A DNA stretch of 20,500 nt, from assembly GCA_964421875.1 (NCBI GenBank), contig CAYQZD010000065.1:1-20500 (forward strand). The letters are read 5' to 3'. Positions within the stretch are counted from its first letter, which is position 1; each line of letters begins with the position of its first letter. A program made the position numbers and the translations under genes. This document shows positions 7,353 through 13,101 of the stretch, piece after piece. The notes beneath the pieces were generated by a model. That model saw only the letters and a list, made by a program, of their open reading frames with translations. It made no database searches and was not told the DNA's origin. The DNA is from CAYQZD01 sp964421875. Its GTDB lineage: Bacteria; Electryoneota; Tariuqbacteria; Tariuqbacterales; Tariuqbacteraceae.

Positions 7353-7991
7353 ATGGGGAAAATTATTCGTAATGTTCTAATAATATTTATATTAGCTTCG
7401 CTTGTCACTATTGAAACTGCAATCTGCGGAGAAATCTGGGGATTTGGCGCTGAGTTTGGTCCCAATATATGCAAGTTTGAGGGCGATAAGATAGAGGACA
7501 CTCGAGCTTCAACCTTCTACGGACTCTGCGGCGGGTTGTTTCTTGATTATGAATTGACCGAGGGGTTTTCTCTGCAGCCTGAAATATTATATTCTGAGAA
7601 GGGGGCGATTTATAAATATGGTTACGGCGAAACTATAATTGCTTTGAATTATCTGGAAATCCCTCTTTTAATGAAGGTTTCCTTTATGGAAGGGAACCTC
7701 AAGCCTGCTATACTGGTAGGGCCCTCCTGCGGGATATTGCTAAGAGCTAAGCGGAAGGTTGAAAATTCGGTCATTCCTTCTTTGTCGGGAGAGTTCGACG
7801 CAACCGACGAGGTGAAGCGTTTCGATTTCGGCTGGGCGCTTGAAGTGGGTTGTGAGTATTTCACCGGTTGGGGATCAATCAGCTTGGGCGTCAGGTCAGT
7901 TAAATCGGTGGTTTCCAATGACGACTCCGGCCGTGATCTGAATTTACGAAATCGAGTATTCTCTGTGTTGGCGGGTGTGTCGATTCGCTGA
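7353..7991 (+). CDS. Outer-membrane beta-barrel (porin-family) protein
   Basis: From ATG 7353 the product begins MGKIIRNVLIIFILASLVTI..., a classic signal peptide with a likely cut around TAICG/E. The remainder alternates glycine/aromatic-rich strands: GFGAEFGPNI, TFYGLCGGLFLDYELTEGFSLQPEILYSEKG, NYLEIPLLMKVSF, PAILVGPSCGIL and a closing VFSVLAGVSIR. The motif SLQPEILYSEKG...YLEIPLL is typical of the small eight-stranded OMP_b-brl_2 barrels of FCB-group bacteria. An in-frame ATG at 7323 would add ten residues, but a candidate promoter overlaps it. Neither ATG has a strong Shine-Dalgarno. The function beyond an envelope role is unknown. It is not obviously a duplicate of the barrel gene downstream. 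Confidence 0.8.
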   Translation: MGKIIRNVLIIFILASLVTIETAICGEIWGFGAEFGPNICKFEGDKIEDTRASTFYGLCGGLFLDYELTEGFSLQPEILYSEKGAIYKYGYGETIIALNYLEIPLLMKVSFMEGNLKPAILVGPSCGILLRAKRKVENSVIPSLSGEFDATDEVKRFDFGWALEVGCEYFTGWGSISLGVRSVKSVVSNDDSGRDLNLRNRVFSVLAGVSIR

Positions 7992-8069
7992 ACGATGTGA
8001 AAACATGGATAGTAACAGTCAGCTTGTGAATCTCATTTTTCCCTTTAGGACTGGATTTAAGGTGTTTAT

Positions 8070-8100
8070 GAAAAATCATTAAAAATAATGTAGATTTTTC
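8070..8100 (+). terminator. AT-rich hairpin, possible weak terminator
   Basis: GAAAAATC (8070-8077) can pair with GATTTTTC (8093-8100), with a further inner ATTA/TAAT stem around an AAAA loop and a TA bulge. It lies between the two barrel genes, directly ahead of a strong promoter, so it could end transcription of the first gene. Its low GC makes this uncertain. Confidence 0.35.
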
Positions 8101-8128
8101 TTGACTTTATAATATTTTTTTTTATAAT
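8101..8128 (+). promoter_or_regulatory. Strong candidate sigma70 promoter for the second barrel gene
   Basis: TTGACT (8101-8106) and a perfect TATAAT (8123-8128) are spaced by 16 bases within an AT-rich tract. Transcription would begin near 8135 and give an untranslated leader of about 138 bases before ATG 8273. The -35/-10 form is E. coli-like and not the TTTG/TAnnTTTG type of Bacteroidetes. Confidence 0.6.
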
Positions 8129-8272
8129 TTTAACAATTCAACAAAATAAGCAATAATTAGCGTTTATTGTCGTATTACGCCGTCCGGGATTTCATTATAG
8201 TAGAACATAAAAACGAAGTCAATATAACCTAAATCACCCAAATCCCAATTATTTTTTCATGAGGAGTAAAAA

Positions 8273-8845
8273 ATGAAAAAATTTGCGCTCTCAGCTATTG
8301 CTATTATAGCAATCGTTTCTTTAGTTTTCGCCGGAGGCCCTGTCGAGAAAGGTTCCAACATAGTAGCCGGCGGTATCGCTTTTGGCAGCTATGGCGGCGA
8401 CCTTTATGAAGACGCCAACGAAGACGGAATGAGCATGTTCAACATCGACGTTACTTATGCCCGCTTCTTCCTGGATATGCCGCTGGCCATAGGTCTTCGT
8501 TTCGGTTTCAATTCATTCAGTCAGGGCGATAATAAGAACTCCGAAATGACCGTCGGTCCCGGGGTTGCTTATTACTTCAAGCTGACCAACGAGCAAATGC
8601 TCCCCTACGTTCTTGTAGCCTTCGGTTTCACTACCGCTAGCTGGGAAACCGCTAACGCAGATGACAGCGGTTCCGGCACCACCATCGCCATTGAAGGCGG
8701 ATTGGACTATCTGCTGGGCGACCATCTTGCCGTTTCCCCTTCGATTTTCTACTGGATGCCCTCGATGGAGATGGATTCCTGGGGCGAAAGCTACAGCGGT
8801 TCGGTTTTCGGCGTCAAAGTCGGATTGACCGGTTTCATTTATTAA
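8273..8845 (+). CDS. Small outer-membrane beta-barrel protein
   Basis: This 190-residue protein has an N-terminal signal peptide (MKKFALSAIAIIAIVSLVFA, cleavage after the FA at about 20). Amphipathic strand-like segments follow: SNIVAGGIAFGSYGG, MFNIDVTYARFFL, LAIGLRFGFNSF, MTVGPGVAYYFKL, MLPYVLVAFGFT, TTIAIEGGLDYLL and VSPSIFYW. It ends with GVKVGLTGFIY, an aromatic C-terminus as expected for BAM-assembled barrels. GAGGAG (8261-8266) six bases ahead of ATG is one of the best ribosome binding sites in the window. Together with a strong promoter and an intrinsic terminator this suggests an abundant single-gene transcript. The specific role is not recognisable. Acidic loops such as YEDANEDG could bind cations, which is only a guess. 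Confidence 0.82.
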   Translation: MKKFALSAIAIIAIVSLVFAGGPVEKGSNIVAGGIAFGSYGGDLYEDANEDGMSMFNIDVTYARFFLDMPLAIGLRFGFNSFSQGDNKNSEMTVGPGVAYYFKLTNEQMLPYVLVAFGFTTASWETANADDSGSGTTIAIEGGLDYLLGDHLAVSPSIFYWMPSMEMDSWGESYSGSVFGVKVGLTGFIY

Positions 8846-8865
8846 TAGATACGCGCTGTGATTTT

Positions 8866-8901
8866 AAACCGGGACGGTTCAAAACTGTCCCGGTTTTTTT
8901 T
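8866..8901 (+). terminator. Intrinsic terminator after the second barrel gene
   Basis: A perfect ten-base stem, AAACCGGGAC (8866-8875) with GTCCCGGTTT (8887-8896), encloses an 11-base loop and runs into a T tract ending at 8901. It begins 20 bases after the stop codon. This is a textbook Rho-independent terminator. Confidence 0.9.
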
Positions 8902-9130
8902 ACGCCGGGATTCGGCGGGCTGCAGTAGGATTTAATATAACCGGCTTATAATGACAGCTCTCTGTGAATTTTTTGACAATCAGGTAACAATTAGATATAT
9001 TTGTGTAATCAGAGTGAATCCTCGGCCGCCAGCGGCGCAGCGCAGCACAGCACAGCACAAATATGTTACTCGCTGCTGGCTGCTGGTTTTAAAACCACAG
9101 ATTACACAGATTTCGCTGATTGTCGCATAA

Positions 9131-9149
9131 TGCGGGGACTCTGCAGCAC
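9131..9149. repeat. Dispersed repeat TGCGGGGA(C/G)TCTGCAGCAC, copy 1
   Basis: Matches the copy at 16018-16036 at 18 of 19 positions, about 6.9 kb away in the same orientation. Neither copy is coding. Confidence 0.65.
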
Positions 9150-9177
9150 GGCAGATTTCACGAATAGTATAGTAGTT

Positions 9178-9207
9178 TGTAGGGGCGGTTCGCGAACCGC
9201 CCCTACA
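9178..9207. repeat. Perfect 30-base palindrome
   Basis: The arms run from TGTAGGGGCGGTTCG (9178-9192) to its exact reverse complement (9193-9207), with no spacer. Sequences of this kind are known to me as dispersed repeats in many unrelated environmental genomes. No T tract follows, so it does not look like a terminator. Confidence 0.85.
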
Positions 9208-9313
9208 TCGAAGCAATTCTATTTCCAAAGTAATTCAGGGAGGCGCAGCATAGGATGCATAATAGTTTTCGGACGCCTCTAAACCAACCACTAAGGCAGA
9301 TGGTTAAGTTTAG

Positions 9314-9943
9314 TTGAAAAAAATCTTCACATTCACCCCTTCCCCCCTCACCCTGAAGCGTTTGGCGGAGTATCTTTGTTTGCTGGTCCGCCTTCCTAGT
9401 AACAAATACGACCGGATATCTTCCGCTCAGTTAGCCCGGATGATGGGGTTGAAACCTTCGCAGTTGCGGCAGGATTTTCATCATTTCGGGGGATTCGGCC
9501 AACCGGGCCATCCCTACGACTCCCGGATTCTTATCGAAGAACTCAAGCGGATATACGGTGTGGATAAATATGTCAACCTGCTTTTAGCGGGCGCGACCTC
9601 TCTGGCAAGTTTTTTCTGCGAGAACGAAGCATTTCCCCAATTGAACATCAATGTCTGCGGCATAATGACTTTAGACAGGGGGGGCGAGCCGGATGAGTTC
9701 TACGGTTTCAAGGTGATGAAACCGGCTGATTTGAAGGATTTCATGCGGTCAACCCACATCGACATTGGCGTCATCTGTTGTGAGGACGCTGAGGCTGCAT
9801 TCAAAGTTTTCACCGACCATGGAATAAAGGGCGTCTGGAATCCCACTTGTCATCATCTCCGCCCTAGGGAGGGATGTATCATTTATAACGAGAACTTAGC
9901 CGCAGGTTTGTTGACTTTAATTTATAATCTCCATCATTCTTAG
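9314..9943 (+). CDS. Rex-like transcriptional regulator with degenerate NAD-binding motif
   Basis: This 209-residue homologue belongs to the redox-sensing repressor Rex family. Residues 11-80 form the winged-helix DNA-binding domain, with the highly characteristic GLKPSQLRQDFHHFGGFGQPG (45-65) close to the family KPSQVRKD...FG.FG.rG signature. The C-terminal half keeps the Rossmann layout and the family ending. However, the NADH-binding GxGxxG is replaced by AGATSLA (92-98), losing two of three glycines. That argues that it no longer senses NADH/NAD+ in the usual way. The start is taken as TTG 9314, since a stop codon lies at 9311-9313 in frame and no ATG occurs before residue 44. Its targets are unknown. 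The next gene is pyrR, about 150 bases on, beyond repeats. Confidence 0.82.
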   Translation: MKKIFTFTPSPLTLKRLAEYLCLLVRLPSNKYDRISSAQLARMMGLKPSQLRQDFHHFGGFGQPGHPYDSRILIEELKRIYGVDKYVNLLLAGATSLASFFCENEAFPQLNINVCGIMTLDRGGEPDEFYGFKVMKPADLKDFMRSTHIDIGVICCEDAEAAFKVFTDHGIKGVWNPTCHHLRPREGCIIYNENLAAGLLTLIYNLHHS

Positions 9944-9950
9944 TGTTTTA

Positions 9951-9970
9951 GTCTGCAAGTTATCAAGTCT
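9951..9970. repeat. Octamer-type repeat in inverted orientation upstream of pyrR
   Basis: The reverse complement reads AGACTTGATAACTTGCAGAC, built on the same GACTTG-based octamers as the repeat at 10030-10057. The two face each other across about 60 bases and could form a long imperfect hairpin or mark the ends of a small non-coding element. Confidence 0.5.
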
Positions 9971-10029
9971 GAGACAATTGGAGTTATTATCGGATAATAT
10001 GGATTTTCATATTTTTCGATATTCCTGCA

Positions 10030-10057
10030 GACTTGTTGACTTGATGACTTGTCGACT
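10030..10057. repeat. Octamer-periodic dispersed repeat, copy 2
   Basis: Units GACTTGTT, GACTTGAT, GACTTGTC and GACT match the copy at 3522-3549 at 25 of 28 positions. It lies about 40 bases ahead of pyrR, inside its presumed leader. Confidence 0.7.
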
Positions 10058-10096
10058 GCTGAAATATTATAACGCGTTAATCAACAGCAATTGAAT

Positions 10097-10654
10097 ATGA
10101 ACGACGATTTTACGCTTAAAGCGAGGTTGGTCGATTCCGAAGGTTTTTCCCGCACTATCAACCGTCTGGCTCACGAGATAGTGGAACGGAATCGGGGTGT
10201 GGAGAACCTGGGTATCGTGGGCATCCGCACTAGAGGCGCTTATATCGCTCACCGCATCAGGGACGCTATCGAGCATAATGAGGGAACGGCGGTTCCGCTG
10301 GGTATTTTAGACGCCACGCTATACCGTGACGATTTCCGGCGGAAGCTGAAACAGCCGGAGGTGCATATCACCGAGATTCCCTTTGAAATCGACGATATGA
10401 ACCTGATTTTGGTGGACGATGTGCTTTTTACGGGGCGGACTGTGCGGGCTTCTCTGGACGCGTTGATGGATTTCGGGCGTCCGGCGCGGATACAGCTCGC
10501 CATTTTTGTGGACCGGGGGCATCGGGAGCTTCCCATCACGTCTGATTTCGTGGGAAAACATATCCCCACTTCCATCGGCGAAGAGGTTCAGGTGCGGATG
10601 AAGGAGGTGGACGGTGAAGATGAAGTATTATTGATGGAAAGGAAGCAAGATTGA
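10097..10654 (+). CDS. pyrR: PyrR bifunctional pyrimidine regulator / uracil phosphoribosyltransferase
   Basis: This is a type I phosphoribosyltransferase of about 185 residues. In PyrR families it binds pyr mRNA leaders when UMP is abundant and often also converts uracil plus PRPP to UMP. The PRPP loop LILVDDVLFTGRTVRAS (about 103-119) is intact. GIVGIRTRGAYIAHRI gives the first substrate loop, and PLGILDATLYRDDFRRK is a PyrR-typical segment that distinguishes it from Upp or hypoxanthine enzymes. ATG 10097 is preferred over TTG 10091; neither has a strong Shine-Dalgarno. It overlaps pyrB by four bases (TTGA), so the two are translationally coupled. The leader region (9944-10096) shows repeats but no obvious antiterminator/terminator pair, so attenuation here is not demonstrated. 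Confidence 0.92.
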   Translation: MNDDFTLKARLVDSEGFSRTINRLAHEIVERNRGVENLGIVGIRTRGAYIAHRIRDAIEHNEGTAVPLGILDATLYRDDFRRKLKQPEVHITEIPFEIDDMNLILVDDVLFTGRTVRASLDALMDFGRPARIQLAIFVDRGHRELPITSDFVGKHIPTSIGEEVQVRMKEVDGEDEVLLMERKQD

Positions 10655-11661
10655 GCGATGAATTCAGCCGGCGCCATCTTTTAGGGATGGAAGGGCTTTC
10701 CGAAGGGGAGCTAATTCACATTTTGGACACTGCCAGTTCCTTTCGAGAAGTGATTATGCGGCCCATCCGGATTGTCCCTACTTTACGGGGCTATTCGGTG
10801 GCTAATATGTTTTTCGAGCCTTCGACCCGCACCAGGGTTTCTTTCGAGCTGGCGGAGAAGCGGCTTTCCTGTGAATCGGTGAGTTTTTCCGCCGCCGGAT
10901 CTTCGGTGAAGAAGGGCGAAACCCTGCTGGATACGGTGCGCACCGTCGAGGCGATGCAGGTGGACGCGGTAGTCATCCGGCATAGTTCACAGGGAGCGCC
11001 GCACTTTCTGGCAGGGCGCATCAACGCCTCGGTAATCAACGCCGGGGACGGATTTCACGAGCATCCCACACAGGCGCTGCTCGACTTGTTCACTATCCGA
11101 GAGCGGTTCACCGGTTTCAAGGGGCTGAAGGTAGTTATTGTGGGGGACATCGCCCACAGCCGGGTGGCTTTGTCGGACATTCACGCGTTGAACGCACTGG
11201 GGGCGGAGGTGATGCTCTGCGGGCCCAAGCCGCTGATGCCTTTCGGTATCGAGTCGCTGAATGTTCAGGTGACTTCAAATCTGATGGAGGCGCTGGATTT
11301 CTGCGATGTGGTTTACATATTGCGGATTCAGTTGGAACGGCAGCGAGGCGAGCGTTTTCCCACCCTGCGGGAATACCAGATGCGTTACGGCTTGACGATG
11401 GAACGGTTAAAGAAAGCGGGGCGGGAAATCACGGTGATGCACCCCGGGCCGATGAACCGGGGGGTGGAGATTTCCGCGGAGGTGGCTGACAGCCCCTATT
11501 CCTTGGTGCTGGACCAGGTGACCAACGGGGTGGCGGTGCGGATGGCTGTGATTTACCTGGTGAGCGGCGGCGCCGCCCGCGGCGGGGACGTTAAAAAGGG
11601 AAAACGTCAGACCGAGGAAAAACCCTCCCCTTCCGACCTTCAGGCTAAACTGAAATTCTAA
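10651..11661 (+). CDS. pyrB: Aspartate carbamoyltransferase catalytic subunit
   Basis: Catalyses carbamoyl phosphate plus L-aspartate to N-carbamoyl-aspartate, the committed step of pyrimidine synthesis. The carbamoyl phosphate site FFEPSTRTRVSFE (54-66, with S58-T59-R60-T61-R62), HPTQALLDL (138-146), the domain-closing GDIAHSRVALSD (165-176) and HPGPMNRGVEI (264-274) are all present. The start is TTG 10651, four bases overlapping pyrR and preceded by GGAAAGGAAG. The residues that follow (RRHLLGMEGLSEGEL) match the family N-terminus, so a later start is unlikely. A charged tail of about 28 residues (309-336) extends beyond the usual end. No pyrI regulatory subunit is present. An intrinsic terminator overlaps the stop codon. 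Confidence 0.95.
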   Translation: MSDEFSRRHLLGMEGLSEGELIHILDTASSFREVIMRPIRIVPTLRGYSVANMFFEPSTRTRVSFELAEKRLSCESVSFSAAGSSVKKGETLLDTVRTVEAMQVDAVVIRHSSQGAPHFLAGRINASVINAGDGFHEHPTQALLDLFTIRERFTGFKGLKVVIVGDIAHSRVALSDIHALNALGAEVMLCGPKPLMPFGIESLNVQVTSNLMEALDFCDVVYILRIQLERQRGERFPTLREYQMRYGLTMERLKKAGREITVMHPGPMNRGVEISAEVADSPYSLVLDQVTNGVAVRMAVIYLVSGGAARGGDVKKGKRQTEEKPSPSDLQAKLKF

Positions 11662-11688
11662 CCCGCCGCTATTTAGGGCGGGTTTTTT
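11660..11688 (+). terminator. Intrinsic terminator overlapping the pyrB stop
   Basis: AACCCGCC (11660-11667) pairs perfectly with GGCGGGTT (11677-11684) across a nine-base loop, and six T residues follow (11683-11688). It begins within the TAA stop codon and separates pyrRB from everything downstream. Confidence 0.88.
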
Positions 11689-11806
11689 CGGGGGGGAGGG
11701 GGATTGTTTTCATGCGAAAGTCTGCAGACGTGGAAAATTTAATAAATAATAATGGTGAAAATTTTGGCGATATTTACACCACGGGGATTGAAGATTAGAT
11801 TAACGG

Positions 11807-12409
11807 TTGATTACAGTTTCGCGCTTATGCAACGACTGTACCCTTTCCGTAGATGCTTTCAAGGTTCTACAAACTGTAGAAGGATTTGAACTCTTACCTT
11901 ACAGTATTGGTTTCTTGGTCGCTCTTTTCTGTTTCTTAAGTAATACCAGTCCCATTACGATAGCAGTTGTTATTGCTGCAGTCCATATATTCGTTAACTT
12001 CATGCGCATCATTGGATTGCCCATTAGTGTCTTTTTATTACGACTGAGTTCCATCTTCACAATTCTTCACGGCTATGGTATTTATCTCATCATCTTGGCA
12101 ATTGTTGGTTTTATTTGGGGAGGCTGGAAAAGCATCATCGGCTATGTGGCTGGCCGTGTACTTGCCGGAATGGTTAATGGCATCACCAATCATTTCAATG
12201 GAAAACGTATTCAGAAACAAGTGGGAAAATACCTCACGATGTCCGAAGTGAACTTTTTCAACGCATATTTGTATTATGCAAGACGAGAGAAAAAGTCTCT
12301 CGACCTAAACGTATCGGATGAGGAACTTGAAGAATCCAACTGGCAACCTGTTTTTTTGGATTTAGCAGTGAAGTGGCCTCAGATTGTAAATAGATTCACA
12401 AACGATTGA
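11807..12409 (+). CDS. Small integral membrane protein of unknown function
   Basis: I do not recognise this 200-residue protein. Residues about 33-127 are strongly hydrophobic and probably form three or four helices (roughly 33-45, 50-66, 70-84, 90-106), with GGWKSIIGYVAGRVLAGM as a glycine-rich segment after them. The C-terminal 70 residues are polar and charged, with SEVNFFNAYLYYARREKKSLDL and a closing FLDLAVKWPQIVNRF, and should be cytoplasmic. The start is uncertain. TTG 11807 is the furthest upstream because an in-frame TAA precedes it, there is no good ribosome binding site, and the first in-frame ATG is at residue 66. An out-of-frame ATG at 11827 leads to a short frame, so an N-terminal frameshift is possible. 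It sits in the segment that separates pyrB from pyrC. Confidence 0.6.
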   Translation: MITVSRLCNDCTLSVDAFKVLQTVEGFELLPYSIGFLVALFCFLSNTSPITIAVVIAAVHIFVNFMRIIGLPISVFLLRLSSIFTILHGYGIYLIILAIVGFIWGGWKSIIGYVAGRVLAGMVNGITNHFNGKRIQKQVGKYLTMSEVNFFNAYLYYARREKKSLDLNVSDEELEESNWQPVFLDLAVKWPQIVNRFTND

Positions 12410-12441
12410 TGATTCAATAATCTATCAACAAAGCTATTTAC

Positions 12442-12470
12442 CTCGTTCCCACGCTCTGCGTGGGAACGAG
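12442..12470. repeat. Palindromic repeat with 13-base perfect arms
   Basis: CTCGTTCCCACGC (12442-12454) and GCGTGGGAACGAG (12458-12470) flank TCT. This is a widely seen dispersed palindrome in environmental bacterial genomes. It lies between the membrane protein and the toxin-antitoxin operon, with no T tract on either side. Confidence 0.85.
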
Positions 12471-12530
12471 AGAAATCTGTTTATTCCGTTCAATCCGTTG
12501 TGAATCCGATTTGACTAATACAGTTTCAAG

Positions 12531-12606
12531 ATATCAACAATAAACCTACATAAACCACTATTCACTTAATAATAGGTGTTGATATGAATAATAATCAAAT
12601 ATCAAC
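12531..12606. promoter_or_regulatory. Three ATATCAAC boxes around the antitoxin start: candidate autoregulatory operator
   Basis: ATATCAAC occurs at 12531-12538 and 12599-12606, and its reverse complement at 12578-12585 overlaps the antitoxin ATG (12584). The first and second form an inverted repeat. Type II toxin-antitoxin complexes commonly repress their own promoter through such sites. A weak -35 TTGACT (12511-12516) with TATCAA (12532-12537) would place the first box over the -10 region. No experimental support; the sequence is AT-rich. Confidence 0.4.
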
Positions 12607-12808
12607 GACCGTAGAAGAGATAGTAGAGCGGGTCAAAACCTTTTCTGCTAAGGATAAAGACCGCTTCTATTCCCGTCTGTTGGAAGACCCTGAGATTAGG
12701 GAAGATTTGCTGGATTATTTATTAGTCCTGCAGGCTGAAGCTGAAGGGGGTGAACCGGTGACTTTGGACGAGTTCATAGCCGGAAAAAGGACTTATGCCG
12801 CCAAATAA
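12584..12808 (+). CDS. Antitoxin of a RelE/ParE-type toxin-antitoxin pair
   Basis: This 74-residue acidic protein is encoded directly upstream of, and overlaps by 14 bases, a RelE-like toxin gene. It contains a predicted helical N-terminal half (TTVEEIVERVKTFSAKDKDRFYSRLLEDPEIREDLLDYLLVL) and ends with GEPVTLDEFIAGKRTY. That last motif is a recurrent tail in antitoxins of RelB/DUF-type pairs and would wrap the toxin. AGGTG lies about six bases ahead of ATG 12584. No clear ribbon-helix-helix or helix-turn-helix is evident, so how it would bind DNA is uncertain. The call rests mainly on the toxin partner and the gene overlap. Confidence 0.75.
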   Translation: MNNNQISTTVEEIVERVKTFSAKDKDRFYSRLLEDPEIREDLLDYLLVLQAEAEGGEPVTLDEFIAGKRTYAAK

Positions 12809-13064
12809 AACCTATCTGGTGGAATTGTTGCCCTCTGCTCAGAAGGAAATTGATAACCTTCCGACTAAGATAAGAAGCAGAGTAATCAACAGAATAATTC
12901 CATTACAAGAAAAATCGAGACCTGAAAACTGCGTCAAGCTGAAAGGCAGCTCGAACATTTTCCGCTTAAGAGTCGGTGATTATCGTATTTTATATCGAAT
13001 CCATGACAGTGATAAACGAGTCGTTATTGTTAGAGTCGCTCACCGGAAAGAAGCATATAGATAG
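12795..13064 (+). CDS. RelE/ParE superfamily toxin
   Basis: This 89-residue basic protein has the compact RelE/ParE fold pattern: YLVELLPSAQKEIDNLPTKIRSRVINRI (opening strand and two helices), then KLKGSSNIFRLRVGDYRILYRIHDSDKRVVIVRVAHRKEAYR. The last segment gives the four-strand sheet with the characteristic FRLRVGDYRILY and the C-terminal HRKEAYR, where RelE-type toxins keep basic and His/Tyr catalytic residues. RelE members cleave mRNA in the ribosomal A site; ParE members poison gyrase. The presence of H and Y near the C-terminus favours ribonuclease activity, but this is inference. It overlaps the antitoxin frame by 14 bases. pyrC follows after only 37 bases with no terminator between, so read-through is likely. 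Confidence 0.88.
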   Translation: MPPNKTYLVELLPSAQKEIDNLPTKIRSRVINRIIPLQEKSRPENCVKLKGSSNIFRLRVGDYRILYRIHDSDKRVVIVRVAHRKEAYR

Positions 13065-13101
13065 AACAAGGCTTATAACTAATTAAATAAATGGAATATA
13101 A

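Larger units (their letters stand above)
8902..9313. other. Repeat-rich intergenic region without a supportable gene
   Basis: About 410 bases between a terminator and the Rex-like gene. It holds short CAGCA iterations around 9037-9058, a piece reading CCACAGATTACACAGATT (about 9096-9113), the 19-base dispersed repeat at 9131-9149, and a 30-base palindrome at 9178-9207. Open frames here run straight through these repeats and have no ribosome binding site, so I call no gene. No clear promoter for the Rex-like gene was found. Confidence 0.7.

Noticed and set aside
9001..9282. Open frames of 80-93 codons on both strands in the spacer before the Rex-like gene
   Set aside because: They run through CAGCA iterations, a dispersed repeat and a 30-base palindrome, have no ribosome binding site, and give repeat-derived peptides.
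9944..10096. PyrR-dependent attenuator in the pyrR leader
   Set aside because: No competing terminator hairpin with a T run is seen; the visible structure is made of the octamer repeats.
11712..11798. A 28-codon frame (MRKSADVENL...) after the pyrB terminator
   Set aside because: It has no ribosome binding site and no recognisable features; chance is the simplest explanation for so short a frame.
12442..12470. Palindrome considered as a Rho-independent terminator
   Set aside because: No T tract follows on either strand, and the sequence matches a known type of dispersed palindrome.
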